Source: Albidovulum sp. bin36
Lineage (GTDB): Bacteria > Pseudomonadota > Alphaproteobacteria > Rhodobacterales > Rhodobacteraceae
DNA: 64,000 nucleotides
Direction of reading: 5' to 3'
Assembly (NCBI GenBank): GCA_002238565.1
Contig: MPMP01000004.1
Coordinates: forward strand, 47,075 to 111,074
Each line of letters begins with the position of its first letter. The stretch's first letter is position 1. Shown piece by piece: positions 33,196 through 42,178 of the stretch. Position numbers and translations under genes: made by a program. The notes beneath the pieces were generated by a model. That model had not been told where the DNA came from and searched no databases. It was given only the letters and a program-made list of their open reading frames with translations.

Positions 33196-33469
33196 ATTCG
33201 AGATCATGTCTTCGCCTACGAAAGGCATGTGATGCCAATCCATTTTCAAGACCGCCCACCGCATTACGAATAGGTCATTCAATTCGGAAAAGCCGCCTAT
33301 TTTCGGGACATGAACAAGGCGATTCTGTCGAGCTAGCGGGCGAACTTGCTGTGCGCTTCGTTCACGTCGCCGCGACCATCTTCACGGAATCAAGCAGACT
33401 ATTCGCAAGCTTGTCGGTGTACAGTTCCCAGCTGAGGAGGAAAGACGCGGAAGCGGCACGTTCTTTTAG

Positions 33470-33990
33470 ACTTCGAAATACTCGGAGCAGTGCCGTCCGG
33501 CGCCGTCGAGCACGACTACAGCGCGACCACTTCGGGCGTTTGCCCGACGATGTCGGTGAGATGGAGGTTCATCTGGCCCGTATTGGCCCGGTCGCAAATC
33601 CGAGTTTCGGGCAGACCGCCGAGAAATGGTAGCAATTGCGGCAGTGATGGCCGCGCAAGACGGCCGGTCGCGTCCCATTGCGAGCCCGGAGCCTCGGAAG
33701 TACGCCCTTCTGCCCGTCGTTCGCCTCGTCCTGAAACCTGACCTCGTCTTTTTCCAGCTCGCCGTACTTGGGCGCAGACGCTATGTTAAACGCATTGAAA
33801 TTCTGACGGAATTCCGTCTGGTCGACGGGTCCGCCTTCGGATGGACGGAGCGCGGCATCACGCGCCGGAGTTCCTTTGCCAAGCTGCGGCGGCTCTTCGA
33901 CACCCGCAGAGATGGACGCTCCGGTCCTCGAGTGGCGACTTCATTAGCGCCTCCGCCGCCGGCTTGCGGTCGCCGCCCTGACCTCATTTG
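33470..33990 (-). pseudogene. IS630-family transposase remnant, heavily frameshifted
   Basis: Reverse-strand frames give FQDEANDGQKGVLPRLRARNGTRPA..NCYHFSAVCPKLG, ICDRANTGQMNLHLTDIVGQTP and VVVLDGAGRHCSEYFEV, collinear with IS630 DDE transposases. Confidence 0.65.
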
Positions 33991-34383
33991 CCGAAATTAG
34001 GAACAAACTCCGAGTCTTCCGCGAGGCGATTCCAGCGCATCGGACCGACTACAGGCATCTCCGCCGTCGAACATATACCCGGCGCCGGCCGAACCCGAGT
34101 CGATTAATTCTTAACTCTCCCTGAGTCGAAGACTCGCGGCTGGCGACAATGGGAACAAGGTATTTTTGGCTAGAGCATTACCCATGCCTCAAGGAAACGA
34201 AGCAGGGATCGACTTCTTTCGTACTTCGGAACGTACCATTTCTGCATCGCCGGGAAAATGGAATTTGCGGAATATATTGGATGGTCCGCCTAACGCGCAT
34301 TCGCGCATTCAATTCTGTAGCGCCATCGCGAAATTCCTGTTAGTCGGGAACCCTTCGAATCCAAGCTAGGTCAGGAAGAGCGA

Positions 34384-35355
34384 ATGGGACAATTGGCCAA
34401 TGGTCAGTGGATTGCGGATGATTCGCCAAAAATCTCTTCGGAAGGCCGTTTCCAAAGGCCCAACTCGGTTTTCCGGAACTGGGTTACCGAAGACGGGGCT
34501 CCAGGTCCGTCGGGCGCGGGCGGATACAAGGCCGAATCCGGGCGATACCATCTTTACGTTTCCTTGGCCTGCCCGTGGGCGCACCGCACACTGATATTCC
34601 GAGAATTAAAGCAGCTTGGCGATCATGTTTCGGTAGACATCGTTCATCCGGACATGCTTGAGGAAGGCTGGACTTTCGATGCCGACGGCGGCCCGGCGAA
34701 AGGAGATTCGCTTTACGGTTCCAAGTTCCTGCGCGAAATCTACACTCGCTCGGACGCTTGCGCCAACGGCCGCGTGACCGTCCCCGTACTTTTCGACCGC
34801 GAAACGGAATCCATTGTTTCCAACGAGTCGTCGGAAATAATCCGCATGTTCAATTCCGCCTTCAACCGGATCACGGGCAATTCGCTTGACTTTTGGCCGG
34901 CGGAAAGTCGTATCCAAATCGAAAAATTGAACCGGCGGATTTACGACTGCGTGAACAACGGCGTCTACAGGGCCGGTTTCGCGGCGAGCCAGACCGCCTA
35001 CGACGAGGCTGCAAGGCAGTTGTTCGGCGCGCTGGACTGGCTCGAACTCCGCCTATCCGACAAAAGATTTCTGGCTGGCGACCAATTGACCGAAGCGGAT
35101 TGGCGGCTGTTTCCGACGCTGGTCCGCTTCGACAAGGTCTATGTTACGCATTTTAAATGCAATCGCAGCCGCGTGACGGATTTACCCAATCTTTGGGCAT
35201 ACGCGCGCAATCTCTTTCAGATGGACGGAATATCCCGAACTGTAAATTTCGACCATATCGTACGGCACTATTATTTCAGCCATGCCAATATTAATCCGAA
35301 CAGAATCATACCTGTCGGCCCCGTAGCGGATTGGAACGAACCTCACGGAAGATAA
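34384..35355 (+). CDS. Glutathione S-transferase family, glutathionyl-hydroquinone reductase-like
   Basis: 323 aa; YHLYVSLACPWAHRTLIFRELKQL (CPWA active site), NSAFNRI, ADWRLFPTLVRFDKVYVTHFKCN. Confidence 0.92.
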   Translation: MGQLANGQWIADDSPKISSEGRFQRPNSVFRNWVTEDGAPGPSGAGGYKAESGRYHLYVSLACPWAHRTLIFRELKQLGDHVSVDIVHPDMLEEGWTFDADGGPAKGDSLYGSKFLREIYTRSDACANGRVTVPVLFDRETESIVSNESSEIIRMFNSAFNRITGNSLDFWPAESRIQIEKLNRRIYDCVNNGVYRAGFAASQTAYDEAARQLFGALDWLELRLSDKRFLAGDQLTEADWRLFPTLVRFDKVYVTHFKCNRSRVTDLPNLWAYARNLFQMDGISRTVNFDHIVRHYYFSHANINPNRIIPVGPVADWNEPHGR

Positions 35356-35820
35356 TGCGAGGACTTCGACCCCGGTTCTTCAGGAACAGAAATCCCGTCG
35401 GCTGCTTGAACAACCGGCCGAAAATCGGTGCCCAACGATGCCATGGCGCCTTCCATCGGCGCTTCGGATCTCGTTCCGCGAATTGGTCCGACCACGACGC
35501 AACCGCAATTCGAGCGCTCTCGGACGGCGCCGTGAAACCGGAAATCCAACTCCGCCGAACCCGTTGATCCGTGCTTTCGAGTCGGGTTTTCTTGGGGGCC
35601 GATCACTTCGGCGTAGGTTTCGTTGAAGCGGGCAGCCCGCAGGTCGACGCGGCATTTGGACGGCGCGCCTCGGAATCGCCGAATCAAGTCCGAATCCGCA
35701 ATATCGAATCTTTTGGATTCCCACGACCATTGCCGCTTAAACTAGTCGCTCTATCGGCTGCTTGCTTCTCGTGCGGCGAACCTGGCGTTTAGAAACGCGC
35801 TTTCTCCGCTCATTGCACGC

Positions 35821-36780
35821 CTACTCGCAGGATTTCGGTAGAATGCACAGCATTTCGTATAGCAGATTGGCTCCTATGAGAGCAGTGTTGCCACTCGTGT
35901 CGTATGGCGGCGAAACCTCGACGAGATCGCCTCCGATAATATTCAATCCCCGGCAGCCTCGAATAATTTCCAGAGCCTGAATTGTCGTAAGCCCGCCGAT
36001 TTCGACCGTGCCCGTTCCCGGCGCGAACGCCGGGTCGAGGCTGTCGATGTCGTACGAGATATAGGTAGGCGACGACCCGATTTTCCTCCGAACCCTTTCC
36101 ATTAGCGGCGTCAGCGATCTATGCCAGCATTCTTCGGCCTGAACCACTTCGAATCCTTTCGAGCGGCTCCAATTGAAATCGTCGGGGCTGTATCCGGATC
36201 CGCGCAATCCTATTTGGAAAGTCTTTTCCGGGATGATCAGGTTGTCGTCATAGGCCCGACGGAACGGGGTGCCGTGAGCGATTTTTTCGCCGAACATGGA
36301 CTCGCTGATGTCGGCGTGGGCATCGACATGAACGAGAGCTACGGGACCGTGCTTGCGGGCGACCGAACGAAGAACAGGGTACGTCAGCGTATGGTCGCCT
36401 CCGAGTATCAGCGGCACGGCGTCATGGTCGAGCACGCCGTCAAGGAAATCGGCGATGATGTCGCAAGTTGCTTTCAGGTTGAAAGTGTTTATCGCGACAT
36501 CGCCGATGTCCGCGACCTGCATTCGCTGGAACGGCTGCGCTCCCGTTCCCATGTTGAATGGCCGAATCATGCAGCTTTCAGCGCGAATTTGACGCGGACC
36601 GAATCGCGTGCCCGCCCTGTTCGAAGCGCCGATGTCCATCGGGATTCCAAGAAAGCAGGCATCGAGCCCCTCGGCGCTTTTCTGGGTCGGCAGCCGCATC
36701 ATGGTCGCCGGCCCGCCGAATCTCGGCATTTCATTGCCGCCGAGAGGTTGATTGAAATGACGTTCGACTGAATCTTTCAT
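35821..36780 (-). CDS. speB: Agmatinase / guanidinobutyrase family ureohydrolase
   Basis: 319 aa; GGDHTLTYPVL, HVDAHADISE, SYDIDSLDPAFAPGTGTVEIGGL Mn-binding motifs. Confidence 0.93.
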   Translation of the reverse strand: MKDSVERHFNQPLGGNEMPRFGGPATMMRLPTQKSAEGLDACFLGIPMDIGASNRAGTRFGPRQIRAESCMIRPFNMGTGAQPFQRMQVADIGDVAINTFNLKATCDIIADFLDGVLDHDAVPLILGGDHTLTYPVLRSVARKHGPVALVHVDAHADISESMFGEKIAHGTPFRRAYDDNLIIPEKTFQIGLRGSGYSPDDFNWSRSKGFEVVQAEECWHRSLTPLMERVRRKIGSSPTYISYDIDSLDPAFAPGTGTVEIGGLTTIQALEIIRGCRGLNIIGGDLVEVSPPYDTSGNTALIGANLLYEMLCILPKSCE

Positions 36781-36904
36781 ATGAGTGCTTCCTGCGCTTG
36801 ACTATTCGACTTCCGGCGCAAATTCCGCGTATGCCGCGACCGCGTGCGCCGGAATTCGACTCAACTCGAATTCGGACTATGCAAATATGCGAATGGAGCG
36901 CGCT

Positions 36905-37549
36905 TCAAACCGACATTCGAAAAACCGCGATTTTCGCCAAGTTCACGGAATCCGACGGAGCCCTTTCCGAGCTATAGATTTGAACCGTGTCGAATTCCGC
37001 CTCGGTGGCTCTCCCCTCTCGGTAAAGACTGCAAAAGAATTCCTTGAATCCGGCGGCTTCGAAATGCCTGGCGTTGATTCCGAAAACGCACAGCGCGCCG
37101 GGTCGCGCCAAGGCAAGCGAATTTTCCATGCCGGCGGGACCGAGATGCCCAATCGTGAATGTGCCGCAGCTAACCAAGCCGCCGTAGCTGGCGGTCGGCC
37201 GGCTCTCTCGGTCCAGCAGATCCAGCTCTTCTAGCTTCCCGTAAACTCTTTTCCTTGCCGCCTGACGCAGCATGCCCGGCGAGATATCGAAGCCGTCGAT
37301 CGCGTGGGGGGATCCCGAGAGCGCCTCGCCGAGCAGGCCTGTTCCGCAGCCAATATCCGCGACCGGGTCGTCGCCTGGATTCGCCGACTCAAGAAATCGG
37401 GCGGCGACGGCCTCGGGGTAGACGTAGCCTTCGGCGCGGGCGAACTCAATGTCGTAGCTCGGCGCCCAATCGTCGTAGAATCGCCTGTGCTCCGATCCAT
37501 TCTCCAGCTCGTACGCTCCCTCCCTGCTGCGCGCATTCGGCTCGCTCAT
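36905..37549 (-). CDS. Class I SAM-dependent methyltransferase
   Basis: 214 aa; PVADIGCGTGLLGEAL motif I, DGFDISPGMLRQA. Confidence 0.88.
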   Translation of the reverse strand: MSEPNARSREGAYELENGSEHRRFYDDWAPSYDIEFARAEGYVYPEAVAARFLESANPGDDPVADIGCGTGLLGEALSGSPHAIDGFDISPGMLRQAARKRVYGKLEELDLLDRESRPTASYGGLVSCGTFTIGHLGPAGMENSLALARPGALCVFGINARHFEAAGFKEFFCSLYREGRATEAEFDTVQIYSSERAPSDSVNLAKIAVFRMSV

Positions 37550-38030
37550 ATGACTTCATTCTCTTGCTTCTTCGTTCGTCCGGACTTTCCGCTTGAATCA
37601 GGTAATTGGCAAGAGCGCATGCCATTATTTCCTGCCTCGCATGCGGAAAACTATGCGCGGCGCGTCGAATTTTCGGAAAATCCGGAGTTTGCTCCTGAAT
37701 CGGAATAAATATTCAGAGCTACCATGGCGGCATTCGCCGATTTCGCGCCGGCAAGCTGCGATCGCGGCCAATTGCCGTCCAATGGCCGTTCGACAGGCAT
37801 TGGAATCAATATATTGTCCTTTTTCGGCAACAATGGAATATTTTTTGTTTTTTGTTTATGCTGTTGTTATTTTTCGCAGGATGTTCAACCCAATAGACTT
37901 GAACATGCAGCATCTTTGCGAATGAATACGCGCTGCGGGAGGACACCTGAGAAAGGCACCGAGCAAAAGCTTGTATTTTAGCGAGGTGAATTGAAATCGG
38001 CACTTTGCCGAATTGACTGGGAGAAGAAGT

Positions 38031-39383
38031 ATGGGCAGCAACCTGGATGCAATGACTACCGTCTTCACGGAGTTTTATTACTGGCTGACTGTCGCATTGA
38101 TGTTCCTAATCCATGTTGGCTTCTGCATGTACGAGGTCGGCGCGAGCCGCCGGCGCAACCACATGCACACCCTCATGAAGAACTCGATGCTGATTCCGCT
38201 AGTAACGATAACTTTCTTTTTTTTCGGCTGGTGGATTTACTGGGCGTTTCCGAACGGGCCGTTCATTACCGGCGGCATTCTTTGGGACGACGCAGCGGCC
38301 AATTCGCCGCTTTCGCCTACAATGGGCACGAATCTAAGCGATCGCATAACCGGCGTCTTCTGGGCGGCGTTTCTGCTGTTTTCCTGGACGGCGGCATCGA
38401 TCGTATCAGGCTCGGTAATTGAAAGAATCAATTCCGGAGCCTTCTGGATCCTCGCAGTTGTCATAGGCTCCGGCGCATGGATAATCGACGCAGCCTGGGG
38501 ATGGCACTACGGCGGCTGGATGGTTCAGCTTCTCGGCTATCACGATGCGTACGCTTCGGGCGTAATCCATGGGATCGCAGGAGGATTCGCGCTCGGGGTG
38601 CTTGTGGTGCTCGGTCCGAGGATTGGCAAGTTCGCAGCCGACGGAACGCCCCGCGATATTAGGCCGCACAACCCATGGCTGGTCTGCATCGGGCTGTTTC
38701 TGATCTATACCGGATTCTGGGGCTTCTATGTCGCGTGCAACGTTCCGCTTATCGATCCGGCCGGAATCGGCGGGCAGATTACCGGCGAGACCTGGACCGC
38801 TACGACGATCTACCTGACGCCGACGACTCTGGGCGCCATTACGGTCAACTTCCTGATGTCGCTTTCGGGCGGCATGCTTGCCGCATTCATGGTGTCCAAG
38901 GGCGATGCCTTCTGGACGTATTCGGGCGGACTCGCCGGGATCATCACGGCATCGGCCGGGAACGACCTCTACCATCCGATCCAAGCCATGGTCATCGGCA
39001 TGATCGGAGCCTGGATTGCATACAAGATGCACTACTATGTCGAGCGCAAATTCAAGATCGACGACGCCGTCGGCGCGGTCGCGGTTCACGGCTATGCCGG
39101 ATTCGCGGGACTGGTCATCGCCGGCTTCGTGCTTTGGGGCCATCCGTCGTCGCCGTACGAAGGCTACGCCTCGATCAACCCGCTCGGCCAATTCGTCGGC
39201 GCGATCATCATGTTCTTCGTTCTCGGATTCCTGCCGGGCTGGATCGTCGCCAAGATTCTGCACGCGTTCGGCCTGCTGAGAATTCCCAAGCCGGTAGAGC
39301 TTCTCGGCCTGGATTTCCGTACCGTCCAGGAGCAGAGGGCGGCGGACTCCGAAGTCCGCGAAGCGCAGAAATCGCAGATATAG
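38031..39383 (+). CDS. amt: Ammonium transporter
   Basis: MGSNLDAMTTVFTEFYYWLTV; 11-TM Amt pattern, HYGGWMVQLLGYHDAYASGVIHGIAGGFALGVLVVLGPRIGKF, AVHGYAGFAGL. Confidence 0.93.
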   Translation: MGSNLDAMTTVFTEFYYWLTVALMFLIHVGFCMYEVGASRRRNHMHTLMKNSMLIPLVTITFFFFGWWIYWAFPNGPFITGGILWDDAAANSPLSPTMGTNLSDRITGVFWAAFLLFSWTAASIVSGSVIERINSGAFWILAVVIGSGAWIIDAAWGWHYGGWMVQLLGYHDAYASGVIHGIAGGFALGVLVVLGPRIGKFAADGTPRDIRPHNPWLVCIGLFLIYTGFWGFYVACNVPLIDPAGIGGQITGETWTATTIYLTPTTLGAITVNFLMSLSGGMLAAFMVSKGDAFWTYSGGLAGIITASAGNDLYHPIQAMVIGMIGAWIAYKMHYYVERKFKIDDAVGAVAVHGYAGFAGLVIAGFVLWGHPSSPYEGYASINPLGQFVGAIIMFFVLGFLPGWIVAKILHAFGLLRIPKPVELLGLDFRTVQEQRAADSEVREAQKSQI

Positions 39384-39417
39384 CGCGCATGCCGCTATCT
39401 GAACGAAAGGAAGAAAA

Positions 39418-39636
39418 ATGACTACGACTGGAATCGACAGCTGGGCGGTTGATCTCGCGGATGTCGGCGCGATCTACCCGTTCCAAGGCACCGAATGGCT
39501 TTGGCTGATCATCGGGCTCGTCGCCTGGATCGGCTGGCATGTCTGGTGCATCAACTGGGAAAAGTCCTATCAGGAAGACAAGGTTCGTGAATACGGCAGC
39601 AAGAAGAAAATCGAAGAAGCCTTGAACGACGACTAA
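39418..39636 (+). CDS. Small single-TM protein downstream of amt
   Basis: 72 aa; gaaaggaag RBS; TEWLWLIIGLVAWIGWHVWCINW membrane segment, charged C-terminus; same strand, 34 bp after amt. Confidence 0.75.
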   Translation: MTTTGIDSWAVDLADVGAIYPFQGTEWLWLIIGLVAWIGWHVWCINWEKSYQEDKVREYGSKKKIEEALNDD

Positions 39637-39661
39637 GGCCTCGCGAACCTAGCGAATACCA

Positions 39662-39692
39662 GGGGCGGCGGCTTTCGCCGCCCTTTCCTTTT
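39662..39692 (+). terminator. Rho-independent terminator after amt and the small ORF
   Basis: GGGCGGCGgctttCGCCGCCC hairpin followed by TTTCCTTTT. Confidence 0.85.
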
Positions 39693-39802
39693 GCAGCCGA
39701 AACTCCGGCCGGCCCTCTCTGGCCTAGCCTGGCCAAGCGCCGCTCCCGCCGACTAGCGGAACGCAGCAACAGGCCCGCGCGTGGGCGCTCGCCGGGAAGA
39801 AT

Positions 39803-42178
39803 TCAATTCTCGTATTGCCCTCGCACCCGCTTTCGCTCGGGGTCGAACAGCGGCAGCGCCGCGACTCTCGCTCTCAGGCGTTTCTGGAGGCCGTCGAGCT
39901 GGCCGATATCGACATCCGTACCCGGCTCGGTCATGGTCGCATCCAAGCGAGCCAGCGCAATGACTCGACCCAGAATCGGCGACCGGACGGCTGAAGTTAC
40001 TTCGCCGACCTGGGCCATTCCCTTGCGAACGCTATCGCCCGGCGACGGCACGACCCCGCCTTCCACTTCCAGTCCTACCAATTTGCGAACCGGGTTCCGA
40101 CTCCGCTCCTCTAGCGCCGACCGGCCGATAAAGTCATCGTTCTGGCTGCGCAGCGGCACTGCAAAGCCGATGCCCGCCTCGAACGGATTCGTCTGGTCGC
40201 AGAATTCCTGGCCGGCGAAAATCAGGCCAGCTTCAATTCTAAGCATGTCCATTGCCGCGAGCCCCAGCGGCACGGCGTCGAATTCGCGTCCCGCTTCGCG
40301 AACCGCGTCGTAGACTCCTCCCGCCGCGGAGGGATGGCAAAAGATTTCGTAGCCTAGTTCGCCGGTATAGCCCGTTCGGCTGACGACGCAGGCCGTGCCT
40401 TCGAACCCGCCGATGCGAGCCACCGCGAATCTAAACCTTCCAAGTTCGGCGATCGAAGGCTGCAGCGGCGGAGTCCAGAAAATCTTCTCTAGAATCGCTT
40501 GCGATTTCGGACCCTGGACGGCGATGTTGTGAAGCTGATCCGTCGAATTCCTAACCCACGCGTTCAACTTGCGCTCGTTCGCCTGCCTGCGAAGCCAGAG
40601 ACCGGATTCATCCGCCCCCCCTACCCACCTGAAATTATTGTCGCCGAGACGATAGACCGTGCCGTCGTCGATCATGCCTCCGTGCTCGTAGCACATGGCC
40701 GTGTAGGCGACCTGGCCGACGGAGAGCTTCTTCATATTCCGGGTTACGCAGAGCTGCATCAGGTCTTCGGCGTCGGGACCGGTGATTTCGTATTTGCGGA
40801 GCGGCGAAAGATCCATTATCGCCGCGCGTTCGCGGCATCCCCAGTATTCGGAGATCGTTCCCAGCCCGGTGATGGAATTCGGCAGCCAGTAGCCGGCGTA
40901 TTCTACAAAATCGCGGGTTTCTTTCGCGAAGCTGTCGTGGAATCCGGTCTTTTTCGTCTCTTCCATATCCGCCTCCGGCGACTTTCTGTATCCGATCGAT
41001 TTTTTGAACGCTTCCCGGGCTCCGTAGGTGCGAACCTGAATGTCGGTCGGATTCCAATCGTTGGCGGGATCTACGTCGCAGGGGCAGGCGGTCGATACGC
41101 AAACGAGGTCCGTCAGCGCCCTGAGGAGCACGTAGTCGCCCGGGCGGGACCAGGGATCGTCCATGCCGATCGAATTCGCCGCGTCTAGATTGGTGTTGTA
41201 GAAGAAGTTGATCGCCGGCCAGCCGGCTCGCGGCTCGACGCCGTACTCGCTCAAGCCGGCGTTCATATTGTCGGAGCAGTTCAAATGCCCCGGATAGCCC
41301 AAGTCCTCGTAGTACCGAGCCGTGCATGCCAGCCCGAAGGCGTCGTGGCGCCCGCAGGTATCCTGCACGATTTCGACCAGCGGCTCGAAATCGACGCTGA
41401 AGAACTTGGAATAAAGACCCGGAGCCGGATAGGCGGATCCCGACAGAGTGCGCGTCGCAGTGGGGTCGATTTCCCTTTCCTTGCCGGAATCGAGGCGCCG
41501 GCGCGAAAATGCCTGGAAGTCGGAGCACTCCCGCCCCTGGATGTCCAGTATCTGGATAAACTCGCCTTCGCGCACCGTGAAGCACTTCGCTTCCCCGGGC
41601 TGAATATTGATGTCAATCGACGGATCCGCGAGCGGGTCGGGCGGACGCAGCTTGTCCGGCGCATTCCGCAATCTGGCTCGCCGAACGTACAGAATCAGTT
41701 CGCTCGGGCAATCCTGATTGATTGGACTCATCGGCAGCCCCGGCGCCGCCACGACCAAAGTTCCGGCGCAGTCGGCGGTAAACATCTCCATGTCGCCGGG
41801 TCGCGAGCCGTCGCCTAGAGCGCGAACGGCATCGGCGCCCTCCAGATCGAGTCCGAGCTGCCGCAATCGATTCAGAACCCGCGCGCCGGATGGCCCGCCC
41901 CCGGCAAGGCTGGACAGAATCCCGGCGGCCCGTCCCGCGCCGGTTGCGCCGACCATGCTCGCGCGCGAACTTCCGCCGCGCGCGAAAAATGCAAGTTCGG
42001 CCTGCTGCAGGCCTTCGACGTCAAGAATCCCGAATTCGTCGCCTGCCTCCAGGTCAACGGTTCTCGTCCCTCCTCCGGGTATCGGATGCCGCTCTACGCC
42101 GGGTTCGAGTACCGGAAGCCCCGGGACGATCACTCCCCGCCGTTCGAATGCTGTTTGAAACCGCGCGTTCCCGGCCAT
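39803..42178 (-). CDS. tdm: DUF1989-GcvT fusion protein; trimethylamine-N-oxide demethylase (Tdm)-like
   Basis: 791 aa from MAGNARFQTAFERRGVIVPGL; N-terminal DUF1989 with HLNCSDNMNAGL and VCVSTACPCDVDP cysteines; C-terminal aminomethyltransferase (YHDSFAKETRDFVEYAGYW-like start, TGYTGELGYEIFC, AMDMLRIEAGLIFAGQEF). Confidence 0.75.
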   Translation of the reverse strand: MAGNARFQTAFERRGVIVPGLPVLEPGVERHPIPGGGTRTVDLEAGDEFGILDVEGLQQAELAFFARGGSSRASMVGATGAGRAAGILSSLAGGGPSGARVLNRLRQLGLDLEGADAVRALGDGSRPGDMEMFTADCAGTLVVAAPGLPMSPINQDCPSELILYVRRARLRNAPDKLRPPDPLADPSIDINIQPGEAKCFTVREGEFIQILDIQGRECSDFQAFSRRRLDSGKEREIDPTATRTLSGSAYPAPGLYSKFFSVDFEPLVEIVQDTCGRHDAFGLACTARYYEDLGYPGHLNCSDNMNAGLSEYGVEPRAGWPAINFFYNTNLDAANSIGMDDPWSRPGDYVLLRALTDLVCVSTACPCDVDPANDWNPTDIQVRTYGAREAFKKSIGYRKSPEADMEETKKTGFHDSFAKETRDFVEYAGYWLPNSITGLGTISEYWGCRERAAIMDLSPLRKYEITGPDAEDLMQLCVTRNMKKLSVGQVAYTAMCYEHGGMIDDGTVYRLGDNNFRWVGGADESGLWLRRQANERKLNAWVRNSTDQLHNIAVQGPKSQAILEKIFWTPPLQPSIAELGRFRFAVARIGGFEGTACVVSRTGYTGELGYEIFCHPSAAGGVYDAVREAGREFDAVPLGLAAMDMLRIEAGLIFAGQEFCDQTNPFEAGIGFAVPLRSQNDDFIGRSALEERSRNPVRKLVGLEVEGGVVPSPGDSVRKGMAQVGEVTSAVRSPILGRVIALARLDATMTEPGTDVDIGQLDGLQKRLRARVAALPLFDPERKRVRGQYEN

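Noticed and set aside
37780-38000. Sigma54/NtrC promoter upstream of amt
   Set aside because: GG/GC doublets were not found at the required 10-bp spacing; the region is AT-rich but no supported site
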